From Komarekiella delphini-convector SJRDD-AB1 (GTDB lineage: Bacteria > Cyanobacteriota > Cyanobacteriia > Cyanobacteriales > Nostocaceae): DNA of 64,000 nucleotides. Position numbers and translations under genes: made by a program. This document shows positions 6,939-17,757 of this stretch, piece after piece. The stretch is from NCBI RefSeq assembly GCF_014831675.1, contig NZ_VJXY01000017.1, forward strand, positions 95,366-159,365, written 5' to 3'. The notes beneath the pieces were generated by a model. The model ran no database searches and was not told the DNA's origin. It saw nothing but the letters and a program-made list of their open reading frames with translations. Each line of letters opens with the position of its first letter. Within the stretch, counting starts at the first letter, position 1.

Positions 6939-9335
6939 TTATTTGTCATTAATTATTCTCTCCTCTGCTTCCCCTGCTTCCCCTGCTCCCACTGCTCCCT
7001 GACTCCCCGACTCAACCGCAAGTGGTAAGGTAAACCAAAACTTTGCCCCAGCACCCGGTTGACTAATAACGCCAATTTGTCCCCCGTGAGCGGTGATAAT
7101 TTGCCGACAAAGGTATAAACCTAAACCAATACCTGTGGCTCGCGATCGACTACCTTTGATATAGCGATCAAATAATCGCTCGCATAGATCACGATCTATA
7201 CCGACGCCATTATCAGCTATTGTGCAGCAAACCATCCCATTCTCAACTACGGCATTTAAGGTAAGACTCAGCTCTAGTGGATTATGGTTGAGGGCATTAG
7301 CGATCAGATTTTCAAACACTCGCCTCAAATGCAGCGGATCGGCAGCTACTAAGGGCAAATTTACTGCAATTTGATTGGTAATTGTAGCTTGGTTTTTCAC
7401 GAGTAGTGGTTCTAGGTCTTTGACAATAGCTTGGCTAAAGGTGTGCAGTGATAGTGGCACTTGTTGGATTGTTAATCCCTTGACATCGCTGGAGTGTGCT
7501 TCTAATAGTGACTCGATCAGTTGAAGCTGACGATCGCAACTTTGAATCACTCGCTCTAAAACTGCCAGAGAAATTGTTGCTGATTTGCCGTTGCTAAGGC
7601 TATAAAGATTCTTCATCACTAGCAAGATGCCCATTATTGGAGTTCGCAAGTCATGGGAAAAAGCTTGGAGGAACTCATCTTTAATGTTCTGCAATTCTTC
7701 TAGTTCAGTATATTTTTGCTGTAACTCTTGAGTGCGCTCCTCGACTTGCTGCTCTAAACCAGCATTGAGACGTTGTAATTCTTCGTAAAGTTTTGCTTGC
7801 TGGATAGCGATCGCAACTGGGGTTGATAACTTCTCAAGTAAACCAATCTCATCAGTGTTCCACTCACGCGCTTGGGAACATTGATGAGCAACTAGTAAAC
7901 CATATAACTCGTCAGCAACCACAATTGGTACACTGATAATGGCTCGGATTTGAAAGTCGATAAAATCCTCGGCGATCGCCGCTGGAACATCTATTTTATT
8001 TGTGTCGTTAATTACATCGATATTTCTATTTGCAAAGTAAGATTGAATCGCTTTGGCATGGTTTTCACAGTTTGTCCACTCCCGCATTGAGCGAAAATTG
8101 CCAGCAACAGATTCAGCTATCACTCCACTATCAGAACCACGGATATTAGCGTCGATAATAAATACTCTGTCTGCTTGGAGAAACTCCCGCACCTCTGCCA
8201 CAGTGGTGTCGAGAATGGTTTGTAAATCCAGCGAAGTTCGGATTCGTTCTGCCATTCCTCTCAAAAGGCGATCGCGTTTAGCAATCGCTTTTAATTGTTC
8301 TAGTGCTTGATGGCGATCAGTAATATCGCGGCCAAATCCCTGTATCCCTACAAATAGACCATTTCTAATAATCGCAGACTCAGCAATTTCTAACACTACT
8401 AATCGACCATCTTTGTGTTGAGCTTGAATGGCGTAAGTCTCTATGCGTTTCTCTGTCAAATCATCAGCTAGTGGTTGGGATGATTTCTGGAATACCAGCT
8501 TGTAGAGATTACCCACTAACTCCTCTGGAGTGTAGCCCAGCACCGCATGTACTGAAGGAGAAACGTACTGAAATATATAGTCATTGTCGTAAAAATAGAA
8601 AAAGACTTGTTCGCTACCTTCTACCATCAACCGGAATCGTTCTTCACTCTCGGCAAGTTGGGCTTGGGCTTGTTGGCGTTCACTATATAGTACATCTGAC
8701 GTTTGACGATAAGCTAGAATACTACCCAAAGTCACCGCCATTGTTGTCAACGCTGCTTCTTCATCTTGCGACCATGCTCTTTCGTGGTAACAATCACTAA
8801 AGCCGATAAAACCCCAGATTTTACTCTCAACGGGAATCGGTACTAATAAAATTGATTTAACTTGCAGAGATTCTAGAAATTGCTGCTGTGATGGGGATAA
8901 ATTAGAGGCGATCGCAATGAAAGAATATCCAGCAGTGAAATGTTGATACCATGATTGCAAGTCAAATTCACTTTGACTGAGGTTCTGTAGGAGTGGGTTA
9001 TTCTGCTGAGGTTTGATACCCGATTGTACCCATTCAAATCGGCGACTCAAGGCAAGTTCTTTTGTTACGGGATGGGGATGATACTCACAAACGTACACCC
9101 GATGTGCTGCCGTAGCTTGTCCCAGGATCGCTAAGGCTTGATTGATGGCAGTATTGCGATTGCTATTCGTAAGTAAGGCTTTTGTTGCTTTTGCCACCCC
9201 TTGTAATAGATTCTGCCAGTTAGGCGTAGATGCTACATCTGTAGTAGATTCTGCTTTGTAATCGGAATCTAGCCTTGGTAATTCTGGAGCAGTTGATTGC
9301 AAATCTGTATTTGTGGTTTCTTTATCCATGCCCAT
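6939..9335 (-). CDS. GAF-PAS-GAF sensor histidine kinase
   Basis: 798 residues. Residues about 45-210 form a first GAF domain, residues 228-345 a PAS/PAC domain (EERFRLMVEGSEQVFFYF ... GIQGFGRDITDR), and residues about 365-515 a second GAF domain. A coiled coil at 515-555 links to the kinase core: the phosphoacceptor H561 in FSHDLRTP, N box NLIANALNHNP (676-686), G1 DNGVGID (708-714) and G2 GIGLGLYL (735-742). There are no transmembrane segments, so it is a cytoplasmic sensor. No GAF cysteine in a phytochrome-like context was seen. It has no adjacent response regulator, so its partner is elsewhere. An ATG two codons downstream is an equally plausible start. Confidence 0.9.
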   Translation of the reverse strand: MGMDKETTNTDLQSTAPELPRLDSDYKAESTTDVASTPNWQNLLQGVAKATKALLTNSNRNTAINQALAILGQATAAHRVYVCEYHPHPVTKELALSRRFEWVQSGIKPQQNNPLLQNLSQSEFDLQSWYQHFTAGYSFIAIASNLSPSQQQFLESLQVKSILLVPIPVESKIWGFIGFSDCYHERAWSQDEEAALTTMAVTLGSILAYRQTSDVLYSERQQAQAQLAESEERFRLMVEGSEQVFFYFYDNDYIFQYVSPSVHAVLGYTPEELVGNLYKLVFQKSSQPLADDLTEKRIETYAIQAQHKDGRLVVLEIAESAIIRNGLFVGIQGFGRDITDRHQALEQLKAIAKRDRLLRGMAERIRTSLDLQTILDTTVAEVREFLQADRVFIIDANIRGSDSGVIAESVAGNFRSMREWTNCENHAKAIQSYFANRNIDVINDTNKIDVPAAIAEDFIDFQIRAIISVPIVVADELYGLLVAHQCSQAREWNTDEIGLLEKLSTPVAIAIQQAKLYEELQRLNAGLEQQVEERTQELQQKYTELEELQNIKDEFLQAFSHDLRTPIMGILLVMKNLYSLSNGKSATISLAVLERVIQSCDRQLQLIESLLEAHSSDVKGLTIQQVPLSLHTFSQAIVKDLEPLLVKNQATITNQIAVNLPLVAADPLHLRRVFENLIANALNHNPLELSLTLNAVVENGMVCCTIADNGVGIDRDLCERLFDRYIKGSRSRATGIGLGLYLCRQIITAHGGQIGVISQPGAGAKFWFTLPLAVESGSQGAVGAGEAGEAEERIINDK

Positions 9336-9767
9336 ATAACAGCTCAGAATATTCCACTACCAGCCCTGTCAAAAATATCAAATCACATGAAGATGACTTC
9401 TTTGTGATAAAAGTATGAAGTTTTGATAAGTTTATTTTGCTAGCAGACGATGAGTATGAAAAATTCCACCTAATTTTTTAATGATGGGGAATGATAAGGA
9501 ATGTGGTTCGGATAAGCAGGAAGAGAAGTTGGCATAGCGCAGCGTTAGCGAGTCATTGAGCGTCGGAGGGTTTTCCTCCAAGCAAACTTCTCCTGGGGGA
9601 GACGCTACGCGAACGGGGAGGCTGGGGAAGCTGGCGAGGAAAAAGAGTTATTGTCTAGTAATTCTTCCTCCCCTGCCTCTCTTCTTCCCCTGCTCCCTCT
9701 GCTCTTTTCTTACCTCAGCTTTACATCCAGGCTAGAATAACTAAAAATACGAGGGCAAGAAAAGTTT
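9336..9767. other. Gene-free spacer with repeat hairpin
   Basis: This 432-bp divergent spacer between the kinase and the ARMT1-like gene should contain both promoters, but I cannot place them with confidence. At 9526-9595 it carries a member of the hairpin family with GGAGGGTTTTCCTCC as the core and AAGTT/AACTT outer arms. A CT-rich tract (CCCCTGCCTCTCTTCTTCCCC and similar) lies at about 9664-9712. Confidence 0.5.
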
Positions 9768-11000
9768 GTGGTGAATACGCCCCACGTCCCCAAATTACCT
9801 CTACCACCGCCACTTGTGGGGTCAGAAGTTGGTTCTTTTACTGAGTTTACAGTCACGCAACGGATGCCTGCGATCGTACGCCGGGTTATCGGTGAAAACA
9901 ATTTTTCACCGGATATTAATAATAGCTTGGAAAGGCTGGCTACAGAACTGTCAGCAGAATATTTACGACCTCTTTTAAATGATGGTGGGGCAGATTTTCC
10001 CGCCTGGAATACATATCTAGAACCTTATAAAAGTCAACGTTGGGTCGATGTTCCCTGGTTCTTTGCCGAAACTTATTTTTATCGACTGATTTTAGAGATT
10101 ACTAATTACTTTCGCCCTGGTACATGGCAAGGTGTCGATCCATTTAAATTACAGAAATCTCAAGGTTTAGAAGCATCTATTAACTCGATTATCTCTCTGT
10201 GTAGTCAAGTTAACAAATGGTTGGATGATTCACAACTAGAGGGGGAATCAAACCAAACAGCTTTAGTTGCACTATTATATTTTGCTTTATGGGGAAATCG
10301 AGTTGATTTGAGTTTATGGTCAGCATTCGAGGGCGATCGCAGTCGTTTTGATATTCAAACCCAACTAGCTCACATATTAGTAGACGATGCCTACCGAGTT
10401 ACTGAATTATTAATCAATTCTCCTAGAGGACGCATTGATTTTGTTGTAGATAATGCTGGTTTTGAACTTGTCTGTGATTTATGTTTAGTAGATTTCTTAT
10501 TAAGTAGCGGCTTAGCTAATCAGGTTTATTTGCATTTAAAGCCTCATCCGACTTTTGTATCTGATGCCCTAATTAAAGATGTACATTACACAATCAAGTT
10601 TCTCGATGCTACTAGCTATCCAAAAGTGGTATCTTTTGCCCATAGGTTACAAGATAATATTTCATCAGGGCGTTTAGTATTATCTGAAGATTATTTTTGG
10701 ACATCACCTTTAGCATTTTGGGAAATACATGACTCACTCAAAAATGAGTTAGCCAATGCTAGTTTGATGATAGTCAAAGGTGATGCAAATTATCGGCGAT
10801 TATTAGGCGATCGCCATTGGGATTTTACCACTAAATTTGCAGATATAGTTTGCTACTTACCTGCGCCAATAGTAGCTTTACGCACTCTTAAATCGGAAGT
10901 AGCAGCAGGTTTAAAATCTGAAGTCGTTAAAAAAGTTGCAAAATCTGATTCTTCCTGGTTGACAAATGGACAATGGGGTGTGGTGCAGTTGGTGACTTAG
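9768..11000 (+). CDS. DUF89/ARMT1-like damage-control phosphatase family protein
   Basis: 410 residues starting at a GTG, with a second GTG immediately after it and GAGGG upstream. The protein shows the hallmarks of the DUF89/ARMT1 family of metal-dependent damage-control phosphatases: FVVDNAGFELVCDLCL in the middle (Asp and Asn bind metal) and MIVKGDANYRRLLGD near the end. An N-terminal helical region carries VPWFFAETYFYRLILE, also typical of this family. These enzymes hydrolyse sugar phosphates or damaged phosphometabolites in the cytoplasm; the true substrate here is unknown. The gene stands alone between CT-rich spacers. Confidence 0.85.
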   Translation: MVNTPHVPKLPLPPPLVGSEVGSFTEFTVTQRMPAIVRRVIGENNFSPDINNSLERLATELSAEYLRPLLNDGGADFPAWNTYLEPYKSQRWVDVPWFFAETYFYRLILEITNYFRPGTWQGVDPFKLQKSQGLEASINSIISLCSQVNKWLDDSQLEGESNQTALVALLYFALWGNRVDLSLWSAFEGDRSRFDIQTQLAHILVDDAYRVTELLINSPRGRIDFVVDNAGFELVCDLCLVDFLLSSGLANQVYLHLKPHPTFVSDALIKDVHYTIKFLDATSYPKVVSFAHRLQDNISSGRLVLSEDYFWTSPLAFWEIHDSLKNELANASLMIVKGDANYRRLLGDRHWDFTTKFADIVCYLPAPIVALRTLKSEVAAGLKSEVVKKVAKSDSSWLTNGQWGVVQLVT

Positions 11001-11265
11001 GTGAAATACGTCGAGTAAGGGTTAAAGGTAAATTCTATGTTTTTACCTTTGTGCCTTTGTGCCTTGGTGGTTCAAAAGTCAATTCTTTAAACACTAAGAC
11101 ACCAAGATTAGACCTTGAAAGGGCTATCTATTTACTCTTATTCCGACTTATTTTAATTATTTAGTTGAATAAAAATATAAGTAACTTCACTAACCAGTAC
11201 GTCGTATAACCTACTAGTACTGCTATAAAAAGCTTAGGATAAACGAAAGGTATTCTTTGAGGACA

Positions 11266-11481
11266 ATGGTAAAAAAAATAGCCGCTGTGTTTAATGGCAA
11301 AGTGTTCTATCCGGCTGAACCTATTGCACTGCCAACCAATACCCGTGTACAAATGAGTATTGAAATATTACCGTCAGATGAACATGAAGCGGTATCATTT
11401 TTACGAACAGCGCGATCGCTCAATTTAGAGGGGCCGCCTGACTGGTCTACCAACATTAATAAGTACTTGTACGGTCAGTAA
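11266..11481 (+). CDS. DUF104/AF2212-like antitoxin
   Basis: 71 residues from ATG 11266; GAGG lies just upstream and an in-frame TTG at 11257 is less likely. The N-terminal half (KIAAVFNGKVFYPAEPIALPTNTRVQMSIE) matches the small beta-rich AF2212/DUF104 antitoxin pattern, in which a short xxGVxxPxEPxxLPxGTxV strand pair is conserved. The C-terminus is helical. It ends 7 bases before the PIN toxin gene, which it presumably neutralises and co-regulates. Confidence 0.75.
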   Translation: MVKKIAAVFNGKVFYPAEPIALPTNTRVQMSIEILPSDEHEAVSFLRTARSLNLEGPPDWSTNINKYLYGQ

Positions 11482-11488
11482 ACTTTCC

Positions 11489-11914
11489 ATGCAGTCTGAA
11501 GTATTTCTGGATACATCCTTTGCCATTGCCTTGTCTGCACCGAGCGATCGCTTGCATGACCGAGCCTCACATCTGGCTAAACTGTTACAAGCAGCAGGAA
11601 CACGTTTAGTGACGACACAGGCAGTGATGTTAGAAATTGGCAATGCCTTATCCCAAAAACCTCATCGCCATGCAGCAATCATCTTGTTAGATTCCCTAGC
11701 AACAGACTCGAAGGTAGAAATTGTTCCCCTTTCCCAAGAACTATACGAACGTGCTTTCCAGCTATATCGTGAACGACCTGAGAAAGAATGGGGATTTGTT
11801 GACTGCATATCTTTTATTGTGATGGAATATAGTGGAATTACTGAAGCCTTAACTGCTGACGAGCATTTTCAACAAGCAGGCTTTCGGGCATTACTGCGAG
11901 AAAATTTGCCTTAG
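11489..11914 (+). CDS. PIN-domain ribonuclease toxin (VapC-like)
   Basis: 141 residues. The N-terminus VFLDTSFAIALSAPSDRLHDRA carries the first catalytic Asp of the PIN fold, MLEIGNAL the conserved Glu, and WGFVDCISFIVMEYSGITEALTADEHFQQAGF the later acidic residues. It is the toxin of a type II pair with the gene at 11266-11481, and unlike the copy at 1573-2001 it is intact. Its action would be cleavage of a specific RNA when the antitoxin is lost. The RNA target cannot be predicted. Confidence 0.85.
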   Translation: MQSEVFLDTSFAIALSAPSDRLHDRASHLAKLLQAAGTRLVTTQAVMLEIGNALSQKPHRHAAIILLDSLATDSKVEIVPLSQELYERAFQLYRERPEKEWGFVDCISFIVMEYSGITEALTADEHFQQAGFRALLRENLP

Positions 11915-12149
11915 CGCGTTTTGAGTACGGAGTGGGGGAGTCGTAGAGCAGGGGGGCGGAGGGGCAGGGGGGCAGAGGGGCAGGGGGAGAATAATAACTC
12001 AGGACTTATTACTCAGCACGGGTTAAACCATAGCTATCCGCTAACAGCACTGTTGACCCTTGACTCCTGTCTCCCTTCTCCTGTCTCCTACCTCCCTTAT
12101 TATTTCGTTACAATCTGCTTATGCGTTAGGCATTCAAGAGTTATCAGCC

Positions 12150-13706
12150 ATGAAATTGATTTCTGATCCACCAATTCCCGTGAAAATTCAAAAAATGAAG
12201 GAACGGGTGCGGTGGATGCATCCGAGTATTGTGCAACGAGGAATTGACCAAACCTGCATGGTTGTGGACGATCGCAGGGAAGATAGTCCAGAATTTTCGT
12301 TTATGGTTATCGGTGATTCAGGTACTAAGTCGCATTACGGACACCATCCCCAACGAAAAGTCGCGGAACTGATGCTTCCTCACCGCGATGATTGTCGTTT
12401 TGTATTACATACAGGCGATGTAATTTATGTAGTGGGTTCCCAGGAGTATTACCGGACAAACTTTATCGAACCTTACCGGGAATTTCTAGTAGGTGGCGAG
12501 AATCCTAAAAGCATTTCCTACGATCGCATGGTCTTTAATCAGCCATTTCTACCAGTGCTTGGTAATCATGATTACTATGATGTGCCACTGATGTATCGAT
12601 GGGTGGCTGGAACTACGTTACCACTGCGCCGGATGTTACGCTACAAAGACATCGAGATCGGCTGGCATGGTTCGTATCAAGGTGATGCTTATGCACGGGC
12701 GTTTCTGGACTATAAGGCAGAAGAGTTAGAACACCATTTAGATGAGCATTATACTGCTAAGACCGATACAGGGCGCTGTTTGCGTTACGAACCTGGACAC
12801 TTCACCCGCTTACCCAATCGTTATTACACCTTTCGTTATGGCGGTATTGACTTTTTCGCTTTAGATTCCAACACCTTCAATACACCATCGCCTCTACCTG
12901 CAACTCAAGAAGGGGAAATTTACCGCCGGGAATTGGAAAAGCGTCGCCAAGAGATAGATCAAGAAGAATTGCAGATTTTGGGAATATGCGATCGCCTCAA
13001 TCCAGATAAACCCACTGAAGCTGAACAACTCGATGATCTTAGTGCCAAACTCGACCAAATCAACGAGATCAAAATCGATATTGAGAAACAACTAGCATCT
13101 CACAAAATGCCTGCGATCGATTTTGAACAACTTGACTGGTTGCGAAGCAGGCTAATCGAGTCTTGGAATACTTCCGAGGTGCGCGGACGTGTCATCTTTT
13201 TCCACCATCCCCCCTACGTCACAGAAGCAACCAAGTGGGATCAGGCGCAAACCTTAGCGGTGCGTCATCGCCTGCGCTGGGTATTTGAACAGGTGGCTGA
13301 AACCCTTGGTTCCCTGGTGAAAGAGCGTTCAATAGTCGATTTGATTTTAAACGGTCACGCGCACTGTTTGGAATATCTCCGCACAATTGATACCGGATTT
13401 GCTGACTCCCACATCAACTGCATTATCTCTGGTGGGAGTGGTCATCGTCCTCGCTATCAAAGAAAAGAGGGGACTGAATTGCTAGAAACTTTTGCAGAAA
13501 TTGCCGGAAAACCCACTCGTAAAGTTGCTGATTCAATGCTTTTTGTCGGTCGCCATGACTACAATTTCCAAAAGCGACTACCTTACTCATGTGTACGGAT
13601 TGATGTTTTAGATGGCCGTCCACCCAAGTTTGTTGTTAGACCTTTAGTAGCTGAACGTATTGGGGAAAAGTGGCATAACCGCGAACTTGAGCCATTTGTG
13701 ATTTAA
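12150..13706 (+). CDS. Calcineurin-like metallophosphoesterase
   Basis: 518 residues from ATG 12150. The frame is open further upstream to 12060, but that part is the translation of a CT-rich repeat tract, so I reject it. The di-metal motifs are in order: VIGDSG (D56), HTGDV (89-91), LGNHDYYD (137-144), FFHHPPY and NGHAH near the C-terminus. Between the GNHD and HHPP motifs is an insertion (about 265-345) rich in Glu, Lys and Gln that should form a coiled coil. Substrates of such phosphoesterases range from phosphoproteins to nucleotides, and none can be assigned. No signal peptide was seen. It converges on the GH63 gene. Confidence 0.85.
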   Translation: MKLISDPPIPVKIQKMKERVRWMHPSIVQRGIDQTCMVVDDRREDSPEFSFMVIGDSGTKSHYGHHPQRKVAELMLPHRDDCRFVLHTGDVIYVVGSQEYYRTNFIEPYREFLVGGENPKSISYDRMVFNQPFLPVLGNHDYYDVPLMYRWVAGTTLPLRRMLRYKDIEIGWHGSYQGDAYARAFLDYKAEELEHHLDEHYTAKTDTGRCLRYEPGHFTRLPNRYYTFRYGGIDFFALDSNTFNTPSPLPATQEGEIYRRELEKRRQEIDQEELQILGICDRLNPDKPTEAEQLDDLSAKLDQINEIKIDIEKQLASHKMPAIDFEQLDWLRSRLIESWNTSEVRGRVIFFHHPPYVTEATKWDQAQTLAVRHRLRWVFEQVAETLGSLVKERSIVDLILNGHAHCLEYLRTIDTGFADSHINCIISGGSGHRPRYQRKEGTELLETFAEIAGKPTRKVADSMLFVGRHDYNFQKRLPYSCVRIDVLDGRPPKFVVRPLVAERIGEKWHNRELEPFVI

Positions 13707-13752
13707 ATAGCAGGGGAGTATGCAATCAAACATATAAAGCTGGGCCTTCTTC

Positions 13753-16380
13753 CTAAGCTGCTCTACAATAATGAATTAAGCTTGCAACTAATGCTGTCCA
13801 TCCAGTTTGATGACAAGCTCCAAGTCCAGCACCATTGTCACCGTGGAAATACTCGTAAAATAAAATCAAATCGTGCCAATGAGAGTTACTTTGAAAAAGA
13901 GAATGACCACCATGAACTGGACGATATTCTGCACGATTTCGCAAAAAAATACTTATTAGTCTCTGAGATAACTCTGTAGAAACTTCTGTTAAAGTCATAA
14001 ATTGACCCGACCCAGTGGGACATTCAACTTTAAAATCATCGCCTAAATAGTGATGGAATTTTTGCAGAGACTCAATAATCAAATAATTCATTGGAAACCA
14101 AACTGGGCCGCGCCAGTTAGAATTTCCGCCAAACATTCCATTAGTTGATTCAGCAGGTTCGTAATCAACTCGATGCTGCTGTCCATCAACATAAAAAATG
14201 TAAGGATTATCAGCATGAAATCTAGAGACTGAACGGACACCGTGAGAACTTAAAAATTCAGTCTCATCCAACATTTTTTGCAAAATAACTTTCAACTTGT
14301 CTGGATTAACAATCGCAAGTAAATGTCTGGCTCCCTTTCCAGTTGCTTCTAAAGAAGCAATATTTTTTTGAAGATTAGGACGATTTTGAATAAACCATTC
14401 AAAGCGTTTTTTAAAGCCAGGAAAAGTATCTAACACATCTGCTTCCAGAATTTCCACTGCAAACAGGGGAACTAAACCTACCATTGAACGAACCTTTAAA
14501 CGGTGGCGTTCATTATGAGGTGAATGCAGTACATCATAGAAAAACTTGTCATCATCATCCCAGAGATGAATATTTGTTTTGCCAATGTTATTCATTGCAT
14601 CGGCTATATAAAGAAAATGCTCGAAAAATTTACTAGCAATATCTTCATACGTAGGATTAGTTTTTGCAAGTTCAAGAGCAATTACCAGCATATTCAAGCA
14701 ATACATACCCATCCAACTTGTACCGTCAGACTGCTCCAAATACCCACCTGTAGGTAACTCTGAACTCCTATCGAAAATCCCGATGTTATCTAACCCTAAA
14801 AATCCACCTTGAAAAACATTATCGCCGTCATTATCTTTACGATTTACCCACCAAGTAAAATTAAGTAGTAATTTCTGAAATACTTTTTCTAAAAAATTAG
14901 TATCTGCACGACCATAAAATTCTTTTTCAATCTGATAAATTCGCCAAGTTCCCCAAGCATGAACTGGGGGATTCACATCACTAAAATGCCATTCGTAGGC
15001 GGGAATTTGACCATTAGGATGCATATACCATTCCCGCGTTAATCTATCCATTTGTCGTTTAGCAAAGTCAGGGTCAATCATTGCCAAAGGTATGACATGA
15101 AAGGCTAAATCCCAGGCGGCATACCAAGGAAATTCCCATTTATCGGGCATGGAAATAATATCATCATTAAATAGATGAATCCATTCTTGGTTACGACGGT
15201 AATTTCTATGAGGAGTTGGTTGATTGGAGTCGCCATTTAACCAGTCTTCAACTACATAATGATAAAATTGCTTTGTCCACAACAAGCCTGCAAATGCTTG
15301 TCGCTGTACGTTACGAGCATCTTCAGAAAAATTACCTGGAGAAATCCGCTGATAAAATTCATCAGCTTCTTGTTTACGCTGCTGAAAAATGCCATCAAAA
15401 TCTACTCCAAAAGGTTCTGCTAGATTCGATATATCAGCTAGTCTAAGTTGAATAACTTGGGTTTCCCCAGCACCAACAGTTAATTCGTAATGCGCTGTAG
15501 CTTTCGTACCTCTTTGATTGGGGTTTACTGCTTCTGTTCGCCCTTGGATAATATAGTCGTTTATCCCATCTTTGACATAAGGATAATGATTTTTTATTCC
15601 AAATAGTCGCTCATGATTTGTTTCATTCTCAGTAAATAAAAGAGCTTGAGAGTTTTTACAGTAAAGCCAGCGCTGACCCAAAATAGGGTGAGATGCATTA
15701 ATTACACCTGGAGAATCTTCAGTAAGAATTGGTTTTTTACAATTTTCTTCCCAAGACCAAGTGTTGCGAAACCATAGTGTAGGTAAAATATGTAAAATTT
15801 TGGTTTCAGAAGCACGATTTATAACACTAATTTGAATCAAAATATCTTCATCTGAATTCTTGGCATATTCAACGAAGACATCAAAATATTCATTGTTATC
15901 AAAAATGCCAGTATTTACTAGTTCAAATTCTTGTTCATAAAAACCCCGACGTTGATTTTCTTGCACTAATTGCTTGTAAGGAAATGCTTTCTGCGGGTAT
16001 TTATAAAGGTATTTCATATAAGCATGAGACGGGGTATTGTCAAGATAAAAATAATATTCTTTAACATCTTCCCCGTGATTTCCTTCAGGGCCACTTAGAC
16101 CAAACAATCTTTCTTTTAAAATTGGGTCTTCACCGTTCCATAACGCTAAAGCAAAACATAGGCGTTGATGATTATCTGAAATCCCAGCTATACCATCTTC
16201 GCCCCAACGGTAAGCGCGGGAACGAGCGTGTTCGTGGGGAAAATAATCCCAAGCACTACCATCCGTACTATAATCTTCGCGCACAGTTCCCCATTGGCGA
16301 TCGCTTAAATATGGCCCCCATCTCCGCCAATACGCTTTGCGGTTACGATCTTCTTCTAGCCTTCTTTCTTCTGCGGTCAT
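13753..16380 (-). CDS. GH63/MGH1-like glycoside hydrolase
   Basis: 875 residues from ATG 16378-16380 with AAGGAAG upstream. The N-terminal section ([36 protein letters not shown]) and the C-terminal (alpha/alpha)6-barrel signatures ([65 protein letters not shown]) are those of bacterial glucosidases related to family GH63. Such enzymes act on alpha-linked glucose or mannose oligosaccharides, possibly compatible solutes such as glucosylglycerate. No signal peptide is visible, so it is probably cytoplasmic. It lies 27 bases before the phospholipase D-like gene's stop codon on the same strand, so co-transcription is likely. Confidence 0.85.
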   Translation of the reverse strand: MTAEERRLEEDRNRKAYWRRWGPYLSDRQWGTVREDYSTDGSAWDYFPHEHARSRAYRWGEDGIAGISDNHQRLCFALALWNGEDPILKERLFGLSGPEGNHGEDVKEYYFYLDNTPSHAYMKYLYKYPQKAFPYKQLVQENQRRGFYEQEFELVNTGIFDNNEYFDVFVEYAKNSDEDILIQISVINRASETKILHILPTLWFRNTWSWEENCKKPILTEDSPGVINASHPILGQRWLYCKNSQALLFTENETNHERLFGIKNHYPYVKDGINDYIIQGRTEAVNPNQRGTKATAHYELTVGAGETQVIQLRLADISNLAEPFGVDFDGIFQQRKQEADEFYQRISPGNFSEDARNVQRQAFAGLLWTKQFYHYVVEDWLNGDSNQPTPHRNYRRNQEWIHLFNDDIISMPDKWEFPWYAAWDLAFHVIPLAMIDPDFAKRQMDRLTREWYMHPNGQIPAYEWHFSDVNPPVHAWGTWRIYQIEKEFYGRADTNFLEKVFQKLLLNFTWWVNRKDNDGDNVFQGGFLGLDNIGIFDRSSELPTGGYLEQSDGTSWMGMYCLNMLVIALELAKTNPTYEDIASKFFEHFLYIADAMNNIGKTNIHLWDDDDKFFYDVLHSPHNERHRLKVRSMVGLVPLFAVEILEADVLDTFPGFKKRFEWFIQNRPNLQKNIASLEATGKGARHLLAIVNPDKLKVILQKMLDETEFLSSHGVRSVSRFHADNPYIFYVDGQQHRVDYEPAESTNGMFGGNSNWRGPVWFPMNYLIIESLQKFHHYLGDDFKVECPTGSGQFMTLTEVSTELSQRLISIFLRNRAEYRPVHGGHSLFQSNSHWHDLILFYEYFHGDNGAGLGACHQTGWTALVASLIHYCRAA

Positions 16381-16407
16381 ATTTTTAACTTCCTTAGATC
16401 AAAATTA

Positions 16408-17730
16408 CTACAACAAAGGTTTAAAAATCAGCCCTAATTGACCTTGAATTTTTTCTGTAATTGGGCGATTTTCCCATTCTGAGTGAGTTAGACAGCGACT
16501 ATTGCGCCACGCCTCTACAAAAAAGTTGTCAATTTTTTCTATTAATTGTGAGTTAGCTGTAGAGATATTTAACTCATCGTTGTGATGATAACTACGAGGG
16601 TCAAAATTTGCGCTTCCTGCACTTACCCAATCATCATCAATTAAGGCTACTTTAGCGTGCATCATACTAGGTTGATATTCGCAAATTTGCACCCCCGCTT
16701 TTAACAACTCACCATACAATTCACGAGAAGCAAAATGAACTATTGGTTTATCATTTTTCCTTCCCATAGTCAGCACGCGCACATCAACACCTTTTGTTTT
16801 GGCTTGAAGTAGAACCTGACGTGTATTGCTATCTGGAACAAAATAAGGGCTACCAATCCAAACCCTTTCTCTAGCCGCCAAAAAGCTGACTTGAAATAGC
16901 ATTCTTATAGTAGATTCACTTAATGTAGATGTATCATTAGTAATATAAAATTTATTTTCTGGCTCCGGCTCAGGGCGAAATACACCTTCTGCTAAATCTA
17001 CTGTTCCGCCAACATAAGCCCAATTTTGGAGAAAATTGCCTTTCAATAGGCTGACAATTTCGCCTTGATAACTCGCCTCAAATTCCAGCCATGGAGCAGT
17101 ATCACCAATTTCTCGATCTCCATCCCAGCTGTCAGAAACTCCCGCGCCTCCTACCAAAACCTGTTCACCGTCAATTAACAATAATTTGCGATGGGTGCGG
17201 GAATTATATTCTAAAGGCGCTCTCCAATCGAATTCCCGGAAAAACCGCACCTCTACACCGGCTTGACGCAAGTTTTGCCAATACTCATCAGGAATGGAAT
17301 CCGTACCATAGTCATCTACCAAAAGTTGGACTTTCACCTTTGCTTTGGAACGTTCAATTAATGCTTCGGCAAACTCGTTTGCACGACGGCCGGGAGTCAT
17401 GTAGTAAGTTTCAAAAAGAATTGTGCGTTGAGCGCGACGAATGGCGTCTAGTCGAGCAGCGTAAATTGCATCTGCTCCTACCCAAAAGTTAGTTAATCGA
17501 CCACTGGTAGCCAAAGCATTCGATAAACTCACCACCAATAGTGGAAAACGGTTGTCTTGCAAAGTGGGTAGATTTGTGATTTTGTACTCAGGTTCTTGGC
17601 GGAAAAATCCTTGCAGATAGAGAAAGCCGAAAGCTGCGACGAACAGAGCTAAGATCCCTCCACCCAACCACCACAACGGCTTTTTGTTTGATACCCGTCG
17701 ATTTCCCAAACGCCTTCGTTCACTTTGCAT
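16408..17730 (-). CDS. Membrane-anchored phospholipase D-like protein (cardiolipin synthase type)
   Basis: 440 residues with one N-terminal transmembrane helix (about 18-41) preceded by an Arg-rich start. It has two HKD motifs, H180-K182-D187 in RTHRKLLLID and H358-K360-D365 in MMHAKVALID, each followed by the G-x-x-N/S region (GGAGVSD, AGSANFD). This is the layout of bacterial cardiolipin synthases, which condense phosphatidylglycerol molecules, though other transphosphatidylases share it. It lies in a minus-strand run ahead of the GH63 gene. Confidence 0.85.
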   Translation of the reverse strand: MQSERRRLGNRRVSNKKPLWWLGGGILALFVAAFGFLYLQGFFRQEPEYKITNLPTLQDNRFPLLVVSLSNALATSGRLTNFWVGADAIYAARLDAIRRAQRTILFETYYMTPGRRANEFAEALIERSKAKVKVQLLVDDYGTDSIPDEYWQNLRQAGVEVRFFREFDWRAPLEYNSRTHRKLLLIDGEQVLVGGAGVSDSWDGDREIGDTAPWLEFEASYQGEIVSLLKGNFLQNWAYVGGTVDLAEGVFRPEPEPENKFYITNDTSTLSESTIRMLFQVSFLAARERVWIGSPYFVPDSNTRQVLLQAKTKGVDVRVLTMGRKNDKPIVHFASRELYGELLKAGVQICEYQPSMMHAKVALIDDDWVSAGSANFDPRSYHHNDELNISTANSQLIEKIDNFFVEAWRNSRCLTHSEWENRPITEKIQGQLGLIFKPLL

Positions 17731-17757
17731 TGCTGTTTAGTGATAATTTAATTCAAA

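Noticed and set aside
12060-12149. Upstream extension of the metallophosphoesterase
   Set aside because: It translates a CT-rich dispersed tract; the ATG at 12150 fits the protein better.
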